From Streptomyces sp. AJS327 (GTDB taxonomy: Bacteria; Actinomycetota; Actinomycetes; Streptomycetales; Streptomycetaceae): a stretch of DNA of 64,000 nucleotides. The position numbers and the translations under genes were made by a program. The notes below the pieces were generated by a model, which worked only from the letters and a program-made list of their open reading frames with translations, searched no databases and had not been told where the DNA came from. Positions within the stretch are counted from its first letter, which is position 1; each line of letters begins with the position of its first letter. Location: positions 671,501-735,500 of the forward strand of contig NZ_SKBR01000004.1 in the NCBI RefSeq assembly GCF_013450295.1, written 5' to 3'. Positions 32,794 through 43,400 of this stretch are shown in pieces.

Positions 32794-33102
32794 ATGGGTA
32801 CGGCGGATCGACGGAGCTTCGACACCGGAGCGTCGGGCGACGCGCAGGTGAACATCAACGCGGTCATCGCGCGGCTGGAGTTCGTGATCGGGCAGCGCGA
32901 CACGGCGGTGAAGACGGCGATGGCGGACTTCCAGGCGGACGGGGTGTCCGACCAGTACCAGGGCGTCGAACAGCGCTGGAACTCCGCCGCCGGAGAGGTG
33001 CGTTCGATCATCCGGCTGCTGAAGGGCGTGCTGGAGAAGAACGACGGCACGGCCCAGCAGACGCTGGCCCGCGCGAAGAACGCCGTCGACAACATCATGT
33101 GA
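32794..33102 (+). CDS. Pore-forming ESAT-6-type WXG100 protein
   Basis: A 102-residue helical protein with the segments NINAVIARLEFVIGQRDTAV, FQADGVSDQY, RWNSAAGEVRSIIRLLKGVLEKNDGTAQQTL. The WNS takes the place of the WxG turn. It matches the group annotated as pore-forming ESAT-6 family in Streptomyces. GGGGGGATCGG precedes the ATG. It is probably secreted as a partner or dimer with the 110-residue protein. Confidence 0.8.
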   Translation: MGTADRRSFDTGASGDAQVNINAVIARLEFVIGQRDTAVKTAMADFQADGVSDQYQGVEQRWNSAAGEVRSIIRLLKGVLEKNDGTAQQTLARAKNAVDNIM

Positions 33103-33179
33103 CCCGCCGGTCGGGGAGCCCAACTCCCCGACCGCGCGGAGGCGACAGGCCAACGGGGGAGCGGAAGGGCTTACGCGCG

Positions 33180-33590
33180 ATGACTGGCTGGGACATCACG
33201 CCGTCCGGAGTGGCGGCGACACTGGAGGAAACCGGAGCTGAGGCCCGGAAGTTCGAAGGACTGGCGAAGACGCTCGGCACCACCGTGGAGAACGCGGCGG
33301 GGCACGCCGGCGGACTCACCCAGGGGCTCTGCACGGTGGACGGCGGCCCGCCACCGCAGGCCGATCAGGGGCAGGGACTCGTGGCCGCGGCGCTGGGCGA
33401 GTTCATGGAGGCACAGCGGCGGGAGATCGTCTATCTCGTCGCCCGGTCCGGGAAGTCCATCAACGGCGCCGGGATGGCGACGATGGCCTACCAGCGGGGT
33501 GACCTGTCGATGGCCGCCGAGGCGCAGCGGGAAGCCCTGGCCGCGCCGGACGTGGAGGCCATCCTCCGGCGCGCGGCCGAGGGGGGCTGA
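33180..33590 (+). CDS. DUF6507-like secretion-locus protein
   Basis: A 136-residue, mostly helical protein that begins MTGWDITPSGVAATLEETGAEA and so resembles DUF6507, a family that recurs beside EccC genes in Streptomyces. It contains a helical hairpin but no WxG. The role in secretion is not known. It precedes the toxin gene by five bases, so both are probably translated together; it may be a chaperone or a co-secreted helper. Confidence 0.65.
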   Translation: MTGWDITPSGVAATLEETGAEARKFEGLAKTLGTTVENAAGHAGGLTQGLCTVDGGPPPQADQGQGLVAAALGEFMEAQRREIVYLVARSGKSINGAGMATMAYQRGDLSMAAEAQREALAAPDVEAILRRAAEGG

Positions 33591-33595
33591 CCAAA

Positions 33596-36067
33596 GTGAT
33601 CATCCCGTCCACGATCCCGGTGTACGCCGGGAACCTCGACCAACTGGAGAGGGACGCCGCCGCCCTGCGCAGGAACGCGGACAAGTTCAAAGGTGCGGGA
33701 GTCGACGTGCACCGTGCCTTCGGCGAGTTGGCGCGTGACTACGTCGCGCCCGAGGCCCAGCAGTTGCTGGGTACCACCCAGCCGGTCGCGGGCAAGGCCG
33801 CCGAGTTCGCGGGCAGACTGGTCAAAGTGGCCTCCGCGCTGGAGGTCTTCGCGGCCCAGGCGCGATTACACGTCGCGGCGTTGAAGCGATTACGCACCGA
33901 GGCCGACGAGTTCGTCGACTCGGTCTCTGGAGACGACGACTGGCGCAAGGACGGCGACAAGGTCCAGCGGGACAAGGATCTCCAACAGGACGTGACCCAG
34001 GCCGTCCTGGGCTTCCAGGCGGCCGAGCGCGACTGTGCCTCCACCATCCGCGGACTGGTCGGCAAGCCCCCCATCGTCCCCGACGACGGCACCGGCAAGC
34101 CCGGCATGTACGGGTTCGACCGCGAGATGCTGGAGGCGGCCGAGGCCACCCCGTGGGGGACCCCGGAGGAGAAGGACGAGCCCTGGTACGTCGACGTGGC
34201 CACCGGCACCAAGGAGTTCGTGTGGGACGGGGTCATCGTGGGCGGCGGAGGCGCCGCGGTCGAGGGCCTGTGGAACCTCGCCACCCTCGACGGTGAGACC
34301 TGGAGCGGACTGCGGGACGTCGCCGCCGGGACCGCCTTCTACGTCATGGAGCCGTTCAGCGACGCGCTGAAGCAGGCGGCCCACCCCGGCCAGCAGATCG
34401 AGGACTCGCCGTACGAGAAGCAGAGCAAGGAAGCCGTCCGTGAGTTCGGCAAGGCGTTCGTCGGGTGGGACGAGTGGAGTGACAACCCGGCCAAGGCCGG
34501 TGGCATTCTCACGTTCAACGTCCTCACGCTCGCCGCCACTCCCCTGCTCAAGGCTGGCGGTGTGACGCACGCGGGCAGGACCGGAAGCGCGGGCGCCGCC
34601 TCCAGGGTGGCCAGGGGCCTGGGCAAGGCCGGGGTCTACATGGACCCGATGACGCCGGTGATGGCGGGGGTCAGCAAACTGCCGAAAGTGTCGGCGCTGG
34701 TGGATCTGGTGCGCGGCGCGCGTCCGGGCCGGGCTGGTGCCCTGCCCGAGGGCGTGGTCGCGGTGGACCCGCAGGGCGGCTACGCGCTGCGCCAGGACGG
34801 GGCGTTGGTGCGGCTGGACGGCGAGGGCAACCCGGTACCGCTGGAGCGGGCGCCCCGGGAGCCCGCCGCCTCGGAGATCCCACCACGCTCGCGGGAGCCC
34901 GAACTGCCGGTACGGACAACGGAGTCCGAGCCGCCGGTACGTGCGGCGGAGACCGGACCGCCGTCGGTGCGGACCGATCGCGAACCGGCGCTGGTAGGCG
35001 GCCGCGAGCCCGCGAGCGTGGGGGGTGAGCGAGGCCCCGCGGCCTCCGTCAGGAACGGAGACGAGGGGACACCCCCGTCGGGCGGCACCCCGCGCCCGAC
35101 CCCCGAACGGACAGGCCCCGCCCGGGAGTTGCCCACCACCCCGGGTCCCCGCACAGAACCCGGCACCGGCGGCGGCCCGAGCGGCAGTGGCGGAAGCGGT
35201 CCCGGTAGCGGCGGCCCCTCCGGCGGCGGTGGGCCGGACGCCGGCCCCGGCGGCCGTGGGCCCGGACCGGAGTCCGGGCCGGGCGGCAACGGGCCCGAAA
35301 CCGGGCCGGACAGCGGAACACCGGGTCCGCCGTCCGGAGACGGTGGACCTCCCGCCGGGCCGGGGCGTGAGGCCGGACCTCCCTCGGGTCCGGGCGGGGG
35401 GCGCCCGGACGTTCCGAGCGTGCCGCCTCGCGAGGGACCCGAGGTGGTACCGGGCGAAGTGGGTTCCATGCGGCCGGACCAGGAAGCACGAGTCGTCGAT
35501 CAACTCTCCCGAACGAGGTTGAGTGCCGCGGATCAGCAGAAGATTCTGGATCGGCTTCAGAGAAACCCCACCGGTTCCCGGGCGGCGGAACTGATCGGAC
35601 GGGGGCACCTTTCCAAGGCCGGAGGCTACGATGAAATCCTGAAGATGATCAAGGATAAGAGAATGGGTCCGGCTGCGACCATGGCGCTGGAGCAGGCCAC
35701 TGAACTCCATCGGAGGGGAATTCCCTCCGATCGGCTGGAGTTTGAGAAAAAAGTCGAAGCCACGGGCCTCGACCTCGATGTGGCGGTGAAGGGGCCGGAC
35801 GGAGAAGTGAGTCACGGGTACCAGCTGAAGGACGTGCAGACCATCGAAGGAATAGGTTCTGCGGTGCGTAAGGCGGCCAAGCAGCTTTCGCCGCCGAGTT
35901 CGGGTGCGAAGATTGGTTTTCTGGATGTGCATCAGCCGCGTGCGGCCCTCACGGAAGATGCTCTGAGGAAGGTAGTGGGGGCTTCCATCAAGTCTGGCGC
36001 GGTCTTTCATCTCCGTTTCACGGATGGGTCCATAACCGTGCCGGGAGATGGTGTCGTCTACCCCTGA
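33596..36067 (+). CDS. Type VII-secreted polymorphic toxin with PD-(D/E)XK-like nuclease tip
   Basis: An 823-residue protein starting at GTG 33596, five bases behind the DUF6507-like gene. Residues ~1-110 are a helical T7SS-type domain (NLDQLERDAAALRRNADKFKGAGVDV...EVFAAQARLHVAALKRL), followed by a middle domain with a Gly-rich and hydrophobic stretch. Residues ~415-620 are a Pro/Gly/Glu/Arg-rich linker. Residues ~625-823 are the tip: a helical lead-in (VVDQLSRTRLSAADQQKILDRL) and a small domain with DLDVAVKGPDGE (Asp near residue 726) and GYQLKDV (Gln743, Lys745). That D...QxK pattern with a preceding Glu fits a restriction-endonuclease fold nuclease. The tip is richer in A and T than the rest, a mark of module exchange. 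The target (DNA or RNA) is unknown. Confidence 0.8.
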   Translation: MIIPSTIPVYAGNLDQLERDAAALRRNADKFKGAGVDVHRAFGELARDYVAPEAQQLLGTTQPVAGKAAEFAGRLVKVASALEVFAAQARLHVAALKRLRTEADEFVDSVSGDDDWRKDGDKVQRDKDLQQDVTQAVLGFQAAERDCASTIRGLVGKPPIVPDDGTGKPGMYGFDREMLEAAEATPWGTPEEKDEPWYVDVATGTKEFVWDGVIVGGGGAAVEGLWNLATLDGETWSGLRDVAAGTAFYVMEPFSDALKQAAHPGQQIEDSPYEKQSKEAVREFGKAFVGWDEWSDNPAKAGGILTFNVLTLAATPLLKAGGVTHAGRTGSAGAASRVARGLGKAGVYMDPMTPVMAGVSKLPKVSALVDLVRGARPGRAGALPEGVVAVDPQGGYALRQDGALVRLDGEGNPVPLERAPREPAASEIPPRSREPELPVRTTESEPPVRAAETGPPSVRTDREPALVGGREPASVGGERGPAASVRNGDEGTPPSGGTPRPTPERTGPARELPTTPGPRTEPGTGGGPSGSGGSGPGSGGPSGGGGPDAGPGGRGPGPESGPGGNGPETGPDSGTPGPPSGDGGPPAGPGREAGPPSGPGGGRPDVPSVPPREGPEVVPGEVGSMRPDQEARVVDQLSRTRLSAADQQKILDRLQRNPTGSRAAELIGRGHLSKAGGYDEILKMIKDKRMGPAATMALEQATELHRRGIPSDRLEFEKKVEATGLDLDVAVKGPDGEVSHGYQLKDVQTIEGIGSAVRKAAKQLSPPSSGAKIGFLDVHQPRAALTEDALRKVVGASIKSGAVFHLRFTDGSITVPGDGVVYP

Positions 36068-36077
36068 AGGGAGAGCC

Positions 36078-36719
36078 ATGTCAATTCTGATGCGGTCGCC
36101 GCGAGAGTGCGCGGCGTGGGTTTGGGAGTTGGAGGAGAGTGGAGCGACCGTCGGCTCGGCGCTGGCCGCGGCGTCCCGCGTTGTCGGGGTGCTTGCCGAT
36201 CACCGACTCCTGGAGGCGAGAGAGGTGGAGTGCGACTGGTTCGAGCCGGGGACGGGGGGCCTCGCTATCCGCACCACGCTGGGACTGGCGCTTCCGTTGG
36301 GGGACCCGTCGTTCGTGTCACGCGTCGTGGGGAGTCGGCCCGTTGGGTTCCCCCTGGCGGAGGTGGGGGATGTAAGGATCATCGGTTCCGGTGTGTGGAT
36401 TGACGGCGGAGGGGCGGAGAGGCGCGAGCCCCGCCTCCTGGATCTGGAACTGTCCCCGGACCCCACGGGGTTGGGCGTGGAACTGAGTGTTCACCATGAC
36501 ATCTGGCAGTCACACGACTTCTCTGGCGTGCCGCACCCGGACCTGTGGCAACGGAACGCGCCACGTCTGGCCGATGCCGTTCGGGCAGTCGAAGCCGAAC
36601 TGGGCGGGCGGGCCACGCCGGGTGAGCCGACTCGGTTCGGGGTGGCTGAGGGCTACGGCGTGGCCGCGCCAGACCTGGAGCCGGATGGCAGCGGTCCGAA
36701 CCTCTTGGATCTGATGTGA
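36078..36719 (+). CDS. Candidate immunity protein of the toxin
   Basis: A 213-residue acidic protein, start ATG 36078 with GGGAG five to eight bases upstream, only ten bases after the toxin stop. It has no membrane helix or signal peptide, as expected for an immunity protein to a cytoplasmic nuclease toxin. Segments such as EVECDWFEPGTGGLAIRTTLG, FPLAEVGDVRIIGSG and VELSVHHDIWQSHD give a beta-rich fold not recognised. The immunity role is inferred from position only; it could instead be an unrelated regulator or a helper. Confidence 0.5.
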   Translation: MSILMRSPRECAAWVWELEESGATVGSALAAASRVVGVLADHRLLEAREVECDWFEPGTGGLAIRTTLGLALPLGDPSFVSRVVGSRPVGFPLAEVGDVRIIGSGVWIDGGGAERREPRLLDLELSPDPTGLGVELSVHHDIWQSHDFSGVPHPDLWQRNAPRLADAVRAVEAELGGRATPGEPTRFGVAEGYGVAAPDLEPDGSGPNLLDLM

Positions 36720-37005
36720 CGTTGCCCGCGGCACGCATGCCCAGTCGGCCTGAGACGCGCGCTCGATGCTCCGGACCCGGTCGCGTGCCCGGGGCGGTGG
36801 GAGACGGGTACGGGTGGTCGGCCGTGGATGACGGATCGGCCGGGCCCGTACCCGGGGTGGCTGGGATGGGTGGGGTGGGGGTGTGGGGTGGGAACCGTAA
36901 GGGCGGGTTCGGGCATGAATGACGGAGAGGCGTGCTGACGGTGGGGTTGAACCAACTCCGACCCTGATGTGTGCTGTTGGAGCGCGAGCTGAAGGGGGAC
37001 AGCTG

Positions 37006-37302
37006 ATGGCGCGGGAGTACGACAGTCAGTTACTGGAGTCGGTCGCCGTGCGGCGGCGGCGATTACGGGACGGTGTGCTGTTCGGCCGCGCGCGGACGCG
37101 TCGCTCGCTGGACGAGGGGCTGGGCAGGTTTCTGGGGGGTACGGCGCTGGCGGCCGTGGTGTGTGCGGGCTGCGTCGGCTGGTCGTTCGTCTCGGAGCGG
37201 ATGGGGGAACGGGGCGGGTACTCCACGCCACGGGTCCACGGGGCCGGGTCGGGCGCCTCGGTGACGCCGTCCGTCAACGGAACCGTTGTGAGCGGCAGAT
37301 GA
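37006..37302 (+). CDS. Small membrane protein of the type VII secretion locus
   Basis: A 98-residue protein starting at ATG 37006, with AAGGGGG eight to ten bases upstream. A basic N-terminus (VRRRRLRDGVLFGRARTRR) precedes one membrane helix (residues ~42-62, LGGTALAAVVCAGCVGWSFV), followed by a Gly/Ser-rich extracellular part with a polar end. Its ATGA end overlaps EccD, so it belongs to the same complex. It is too short to be EccB, but its single helix with an external tail is the same topology. Confidence 0.65.
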   Translation: MAREYDSQLLESVAVRRRRLRDGVLFGRARTRRSLDEGLGRFLGGTALAAVVCAGCVGWSFVSERMGERGGYSTPRVHGAGSGASVTPSVNGTVVSGR

Positions 37303-38822
37303 GCGAGAGCGGGGGCGTGCGGACGGTGCGGGCCGGGGGCCTGTGCCGGGTGACGCTGGTCGGTGAGCGGCGGCGCGCGGACGTGGTGCTGCCCGCGGAC
37401 GAGCCGGTGGGTCTGCTGCTTCCCGAGGTGGTGCGCCTGCTGGGTGACCCGGAGGGACGCGGGCCCGTGGTGCGCCGCCTGGTGACGGCTCGGGGCGACG
37501 TCCTGCCGCAGGACGCGACCTTGGGGGCGGCGGAGATCCCGGACGGTGCGGTGCTGCGGCTGTTCCGCGAGGGGGAGGCGCCGCCCGCGCCGGTCGTCCA
37601 CGACGTGACGGACGAGGCGTCGGAGGACGTTGATCTGCGCCACTGGCGCTGGCGTCCGTGGTCCCGACGCTGGGTCGCGGGGGTGGCGGCGGTCGTTCTG
37701 GCGCTGGTGGCCGGGGGGTTCGCGAGGGCGGGCTGGGGCGCGGAGACGGCGGGCCGGGGGCTGTGCGGGGCCGCCTTGCTCGCGGTGCTGTGCGGTGCGC
37801 TGCTGGGCCGCGCGACGCGGACGGCAGGAGACTCCGCCACAACCGACGGGCGGGACGGTGGCGTTGGTGTGGTGGGAGGCACGGCAGCGGCTGGACAGGG
37901 AGCAACGGACGTGGCGGACAGGGGTGTTGGGCGTTCGCTGGAGGACGGGGAAGCGGCGGTCGTGGGGCAGCGGGCGCTCGCCGCAGTGCTGCTGGTGGTG
38001 GGCGGCGCGCTGGGGGGCCTGGGCGGCTGGATGGTGGCGGACACCGAACAGTGGGCGTGGGAAGGCCGGTTGACCCTGCTGTCGCTGGTGGTGGGCGCCA
38101 CGCTGGCGCTGCTCGGCCGGTTCTCGCCCGTCGGCAGGGGCGGGTTGGTGGGGGCGGCCGCCGTGGTGGGGATGGCGGGGTTGTGGCTGCTGAGTGGGGT
38201 GTTGGTGGGTGAGGGGCGGGAGGCGCGGGCCGCGGTGGTCGTCGCCGTGGTGTCGGCGGTGTTGCTCGGGGTGCTGCCCCGCTGGGCGCTCGCGGGCGCG
38301 GGCCTGACCTCGCTGGACGACCGCCGTTCGGCGGGGGCCTCGGTCAGCCGGCACGCGGTGCGGACCGCGCTCGCGGCGACGCACCGGGGTCTGGTCCTCG
38401 CGACGCTGGCGACGGCCGTCTCGGCCGGGGTCGCTGGCTGGGTGGCGGTGGGTGAACCGACGGTGTGGACAGTGCTGTTGGTGGCCGTCCTGACGCTGGT
38501 GCTGTTCTCCAGGGCGCGGGCCTACCCGCTGGTGGCCGAGGTGGTGGCGCTCCAGGCGGCGGGGACGGTGCTGATGCTGCGGCTCGTGGCGCTGTGGATG
38601 GAGCGTGCGCGGGACGGCGCCGCCGAGGTGGTCTGGCCGGTCCTCGCGGCGTGCGCCCTGGCGCTGCTGCCGCTGGGGGTGCTCGCGGCGCGTCCGCCGG
38701 AGCACGTACGGGTGCGGCTGGGGCGGGCGCTGAACGGTGTGGAGTCGCTGGGAGTGGTGGCGCTGCTGCCGCTGGCGGTGGGCGCGTTCGGCGCGTACGG
38801 GCGGCTGCTGGACACCTTCTGA
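37299..38822 (+). CDS. eccD: Type VII secretion integral membrane protein EccD
   Basis: A 507-residue protein. Residues ~10-95 are a ubiquitin-like YukD domain (CRVTLVGERRRADVVLPADEPVG...LLPEVVRLLG...GAVLRLF). After a linker with DEASEDVDLRHWRWRPWSRRW, about eleven hydrophobic helices follow. This order is diagnostic of EccD, which lines the ESX membrane pore. The ATG overlaps the stop of the small membrane protein by four bases. Charged Gly/Ala/Thr loops between helices 2 and 3 are longer than in mycobacteria. Confidence 0.88.
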   Translation: MSESGGVRTVRAGGLCRVTLVGERRRADVVLPADEPVGLLLPEVVRLLGDPEGRGPVVRRLVTARGDVLPQDATLGAAEIPDGAVLRLFREGEAPPAPVVHDVTDEASEDVDLRHWRWRPWSRRWVAGVAAVVLALVAGGFARAGWGAETAGRGLCGAALLAVLCGALLGRATRTAGDSATTDGRDGGVGVVGGTAAAGQGATDVADRGVGRSLEDGEAAVVGQRALAAVLLVVGGALGGLGGWMVADTEQWAWEGRLTLLSLVVGATLALLGRFSPVGRGGLVGAAAVVGMAGLWLLSGVLVGEGREARAAVVVAVVSAVLLGVLPRWALAGAGLTSLDDRRSAGASVSRHAVRTALAATHRGLVLATLATAVSAGVAGWVAVGEPTVWTVLLVAVLTLVLFSRARAYPLVAEVVALQAAGTVLMLRLVALWMERARDGAAEVVWPVLAACALALLPLGVLAARPPEHVRVRLGRALNGVESLGVVALLPLAVGAFGAYGRLLDTF

Positions 38823-38985
38823 GCGGCGAGGGACGTGCCGCGATGCCCGGGCGCGACCGCCACGTTCACCAGTGTTGGTCCCCGATACGGCGCCAACCAG
38901 CGGGAGTTGGGGCAGGTACAGCGGGACGGTCCGGACGCACGGCCCACGAGACGGCTCGATGAGACGAGAGGGAGGAGGCAGAACC

Positions 38986-40485
38986 ATGGCACGGGGGGAG
39001 TGGCAGCGGGCGCTGCTCGACGAACTGGCACCCGACGGCGCCCGGAAGGGGCGTCCGGCCGGGGGGACGAGCGCCGCGGCCGGTACGGCGGGGTACGTGG
39101 GACAGGTCGCGCCGCACGGCGCCCGCCCCGGTTCCGCGTCCGGAACCTCGGACGCGAGGGCACGGGATACCTCCAGCCAAAGTGTGTCCGGGGGGAGTTC
39201 GGCGGCCTCGCCAGAGGCGACGGTCGCCCTGAGCCGGTCCTCCCCGCGTCGGGCCGGTGCGGCCCCCGTTCCCGGTGACGGCGCGGGCCGGGTCAGGACC
39301 GGGGCGTACGGCGGGAGTGGGGAGAGGGCGGCCGGGGAAGCCGGAACGCCCGTGGCGGACCGGGGAGTCGCGGCGTTACGGACGAACCGGCCGGTGGCGG
39401 GCGGGAGTCACGCCGCCGAGGAAGTGGTGCGTGGCGCGGTGGCGGGGAGTCCGGAGCCGGTGGCCACCCTCGATCCGCGACTGGCGTACGCCCAGGGGGC
39501 GCCGCTCCGGGGCGACTCGCTGGGCCGCCGGGCCGGACGCGCGGTGGCCCGGGCGGTGGGCGGCTCGGCGGCCGGAGAGAGCCGACGGGCCGAGGAACGG
39601 GCCGAGGCCCTGCAACGACCGGTCACCACGGGGCGGCAGATCGCGGTGACGAGCATCCGGGGCGGCGCCGGGAAGACCACGGTTGCCGCGCTGCTGGGGC
39701 AGGCCCTCGCCTACTACCGCACGGATCCGGTCCTGACGCTGGAGGCCGATCCGGCGCTGGGCACGCTGCCGATCCGGCTGGGCGCGGAGTCGGTGCGGTG
39801 GAGCGGCGCGGACCTGGCCCGGGTGCTGGACCCGTCGATGCGGCTGAACGACGTGATCGGCTACCTCGTCCGACTGCGTGGCGGCGGCTGGCTGTTACCC
39901 GGCAGCCAGGGGGTCGTCGGAGCGCGGCTGGGGCTGGCGGAGTACCGGACGCTGATGGTGTCACTGCGCCGGTTCTTCGGGGTGACGGTGGTGGACTGCG
40001 AGACGCTGCCCGCCGAGGTGGCGCGGACGGCGCTCGCGGCGGCGCAGTCGCGGGTGCTGGTGGTGCCCGCGACGGTGGAGGGGCTGGCGAGTACCCGCTC
40101 GGTGCTGGCGTGGATGGCCTCGCTGCCACGTCCGATGCTGCGGGGCACCGTGATCGTGCTGACCGAGACGGCCCCGGACGTACGGCTGGAGACGGCGAAG
40201 GCCGTCGAGTACCTGTCCGTTGGCGGCGCGAGCGTCGTACGACTGCCCTATGACCGGCACTTGGCGGGCGGTGGGGAGATCCGCGCGGACCTGCTGGCCC
40301 AGAGCAGCCGGGAGGCGGCCACCCGGATCGCCGCCGCGGCGCTCGGCCGCGCGGTGGACGGGGTCGCCGTGAGCGCCAACGATCGTGTCCTGCCTGGAGG
40401 TTCGACAGACGGCTCCGACGCGGAGCCGGACGGGGGTTCCGGTGGGCGCCCGGGCGGTCGGCGGCTGCTGGGCGTGCGGCGATGA
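38986..40485 (+). CDS. MinD/ParA-like ATPase of the type VII secretion locus (EspI-like)
   Basis: A 499-residue protein, start ATG 38986 behind GGGAGGAGG. The first ~210 residues are disordered and Ala/Gly/Arg/Ser-rich. The ATPase part has a deviant Walker A (SIRGGAGKTTVAALL, near residue 225), a VTVVDCETLPAEVARTAL Walker B region, and VVPATVEGLASTR. In mycobacteria an EspI-like fusion of a disordered head and a MinD-like domain sits in ESX loci and regulates secretion; the same is inferred here. The stop overlaps the EccC start by four bases. Confidence 0.78.
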   Translation: MARGEWQRALLDELAPDGARKGRPAGGTSAAAGTAGYVGQVAPHGARPGSASGTSDARARDTSSQSVSGGSSAASPEATVALSRSSPRRAGAAPVPGDGAGRVRTGAYGGSGERAAGEAGTPVADRGVAALRTNRPVAGGSHAAEEVVRGAVAGSPEPVATLDPRLAYAQGAPLRGDSLGRRAGRAVARAVGGSAAGESRRAEERAEALQRPVTTGRQIAVTSIRGGAGKTTVAALLGQALAYYRTDPVLTLEADPALGTLPIRLGAESVRWSGADLARVLDPSMRLNDVIGYLVRLRGGGWLLPGSQGVVGARLGLAEYRTLMVSLRRFFGVTVVDCETLPAEVARTALAAAQSRVLVVPATVEGLASTRSVLAWMASLPRPMLRGTVIVLTETAPDVRLETAKAVEYLSVGGASVVRLPYDRHLAGGGEIRADLLAQSSREAATRIAAAALGRAVDGVAVSANDRVLPGGSTDGSDAEPDGGSGGRPGGRRLLGVRR

Positions 40486-43400
40486 CGGCGCGACTGGTGC
40501 ACCGTCCGGCGCGTACGGTGCGGCCCCTGCCGGAACCCGCGGTGCGCACCGTCGAGGCACCGCCCAACCTGCCGGAGGGGAAGGCCGGTTCGGCTTTCAC
40601 GGCGCTGCTGCCGATGGCCGGGATCATGGGATCGGTCCTGATGATGACCGTCCTGCGCGGCAGCCAGTTCGCGGTGATCGGTGCGTTGGTGCTGGTGGTG
40701 GCCGTCGCGGGTGGGGTGGCGATGCTGCTGTCGCAGCGGGGCCGGGCGCAGCGGACCCGGCGCACCCAGCGGGAGCGGTATCTGGAGTATCTGGAGGAGT
40801 TGCGGCAGGAGTTGACCGACCAGGACCGGTCGGTACGGCGACAGGCGCGGCTGCTGTATCCGCCGCCGGAGGCGCTGCACGACCTGGTGGCCGATCCGGC
40901 CCGGCTATGGGAACGGCGGCGTACCGACCCGGACTTCCTCCGTGTCCGGCTGGGGTCGGGCGACATGCCCGTGCGGCGGCTGGCGATCGAGCAGCCCACC
41001 GGTTCGACGGTGCTGACCCCGCCCGACCCGTTCATGCTGAACGAGGCGCGGGCGGTGACCCGGCGGTTCTCGACCACGCCCGAACTGCCGCTGACCGCAC
41101 CGCTGGACCGGGTGGGCCACGTCAGCCTGGTGGGTGAGCGGGACGAGGTGCTGGGTGTGGCACGGGCGTTGGCCGTCCAGCTGGCGGTGGCGCACGCGCC
41201 GGACGACGTGGGACTGGCCGTGGCCTGCCCGGAGGGGCGGGCCGCCGACTGGGACTGGGTCAAGTGGCTTCCGCACCTCCGCGGGGATGGGACCGGACAC
41301 CGGGCGTCCTCCGGAGAGGGCGGAGACGCGGCCGGATCGCACCGCGTCGCGGGCGAGTTGGGCGCGCTGGCGACGCTGCTCGGACCGGAGCTGCGGCGGC
41401 GCGCGGCGTACGCGGCGGAGGTGCGGCGCGGGCTGAGCGGCCGGGAGGCGCTGCGGCTGATGCCGCGGCTGGTGGTGGTGAGCGACGGGTACGGGGACCC
41501 GGCCCGGGACTTCCCCCGGCCGGACGACACGCTGCCGCTGTCGGACCTGGGCGTGACGGTGCTGCACCTGGTGCACGAACGAGTGGCGGAGCCGGGGGAG
41601 GTCGGCGTCCGTATCACGGTGGACGGCGCCCGCGTCACCGTCGAGGAGCTGGCCGGTGAGGCGCCGGTCACCACGCACGGAACGCCGGACGAACTGACAC
41701 CGCCGGGCGCTGAGGCCCTGGCGCGGCGGTTGGCCCCGCTCCGGCTGTCCGCCGAACCGGGCGCGGCCGACGCCCCGTTGAGCGGACCGGTGGACTTCGC
41801 GGAGCTGCTCGGGCTGGAGGACGTGGCGGCACTGGACGTACCGGCGCTGTGGGAGTCGCGCTCCGAACAGCGCTTCCTGCGCGTGCCCGTCGGGGTGACG
41901 GACGGGCACGAGCCGCTGCTGCTGGACCTGAAGGAGTCGGCGGAGCTGGGCATGGGCCCGCACGGGCTGTGCGTGGGGGCAACCGGATCGGGCAAGAGCG
42001 AGCTGCTGCGCACCCTGGTGCTGGCGCTGGTGACCACCCACCCGCCGGAGGAGCTGGCGATGGTGCTGGTGGACTACAAGGGCGGGGCGACGTTCGCGCC
42101 GTTCGACGGGCTGCCGCATGTGGCGGGCGTCATCACCAACCTGGAGAACCAGGCGGGGCTGATCGAGCGGGTGCACGTCAGCCTGGCGGGCGAGGTGAAG
42201 CGCCGACAGCAGGTGCTGAAGGACGCCGGGGACCTCGCCGACATCGGGCAGTACGCGGACGTCCGCGCGCACCGGCCGGAACTGCCGCCGCTGCCCCACC
42301 TGTTCGTCGTCATCGACGAGTTCGGTGAACTCCTCACCGCCAAACCGGACTTCATCGACCTGTTCCTGTCGATCGGGCGGATCGGCCGCAGTATCGGCAT
42401 CCACCTGCTCCTCTCCAGCCAGCGGATCGAGGGCGGCAAACTACGGGGGCTGGAGACCTACCTGGCCTACCGGCTGGGCCTGCGGACGTTCTCCCCGGAC
42501 GAGAGCCGCACCGTGCTGGACTCGACGGACGCCTTCCACCTGCCGCCGCTGCCCGGCTTCGGCTACCTGAAGGTCGACACCTCCGTCTACGAGCGGTTCA
42601 AGGCAAGTTACGTCTCCGGCCCGTACACCGGCCCGGTACGGGCCGTGGAGGAGACCCCGGACCGGCCGAAGGTGTGGCCCTACCCCCTGTCCGGCCCGGC
42701 GGCCGGGGGTGGGCAGCCGGACGGAGCCGGGGCCCCGGAGCCGTCCCGCCCGGCTCTCCCGGTAGGCCCCGGGGGAGCGGAACAGCCCTCGGGAGATGGG
42801 CAGTTGGCCGCAGGCCGGACGCGGCGGTCGCGCGGGCCGACCGTGCTGTCCGTCATGGTCGACCAGTTGCGGGAGGCCGCCGATCCGGTGCCCAGCGTCT
42901 GGCTGCCCCCGCTGCCCGCCGCCGTCCCGCTCGACACCGTCGCCGGACCGCCCCGGGCGGACGCCGAACGCGGCCTCCACCTGCCCGGCGGCGGCGCGTC
43001 CCGCGCCCCCGGCGACGGGCCGCGGGTGCCGCTCGGCCTGCTGGACGACCCGGCGCGCCAGTGGCAGGGGCGGTGGCTGCTGGACCTCACGGTGGCGGGT
43101 GGCCACGTGGCGGTCATCGGCGGGCCCCGGTCCGGCAAGACGACGCTGCTGCGCACCCTGGTGCTCTCCCTCGCGCTCACCCACACCCCCCAGGAGGTCG
43201 GCGTGTACGGCGTCGACCTGGCTGGCGGGGGACTCCAGGCGCTGTCCGGGCTGCCCCACGTCGGCGGGATCGCCGGGCGCGCGGACCGGGAGCGGGCCGC
43301 CCGCACCGTGCAGGAGCTGCGCGGCATGCTCGCGGAGCGCGAGGTGCTGTTCCGCGAGTGGGGTGTCGACTCCGTGGAGCAGCTGCGCGGTCTGCGCGCC

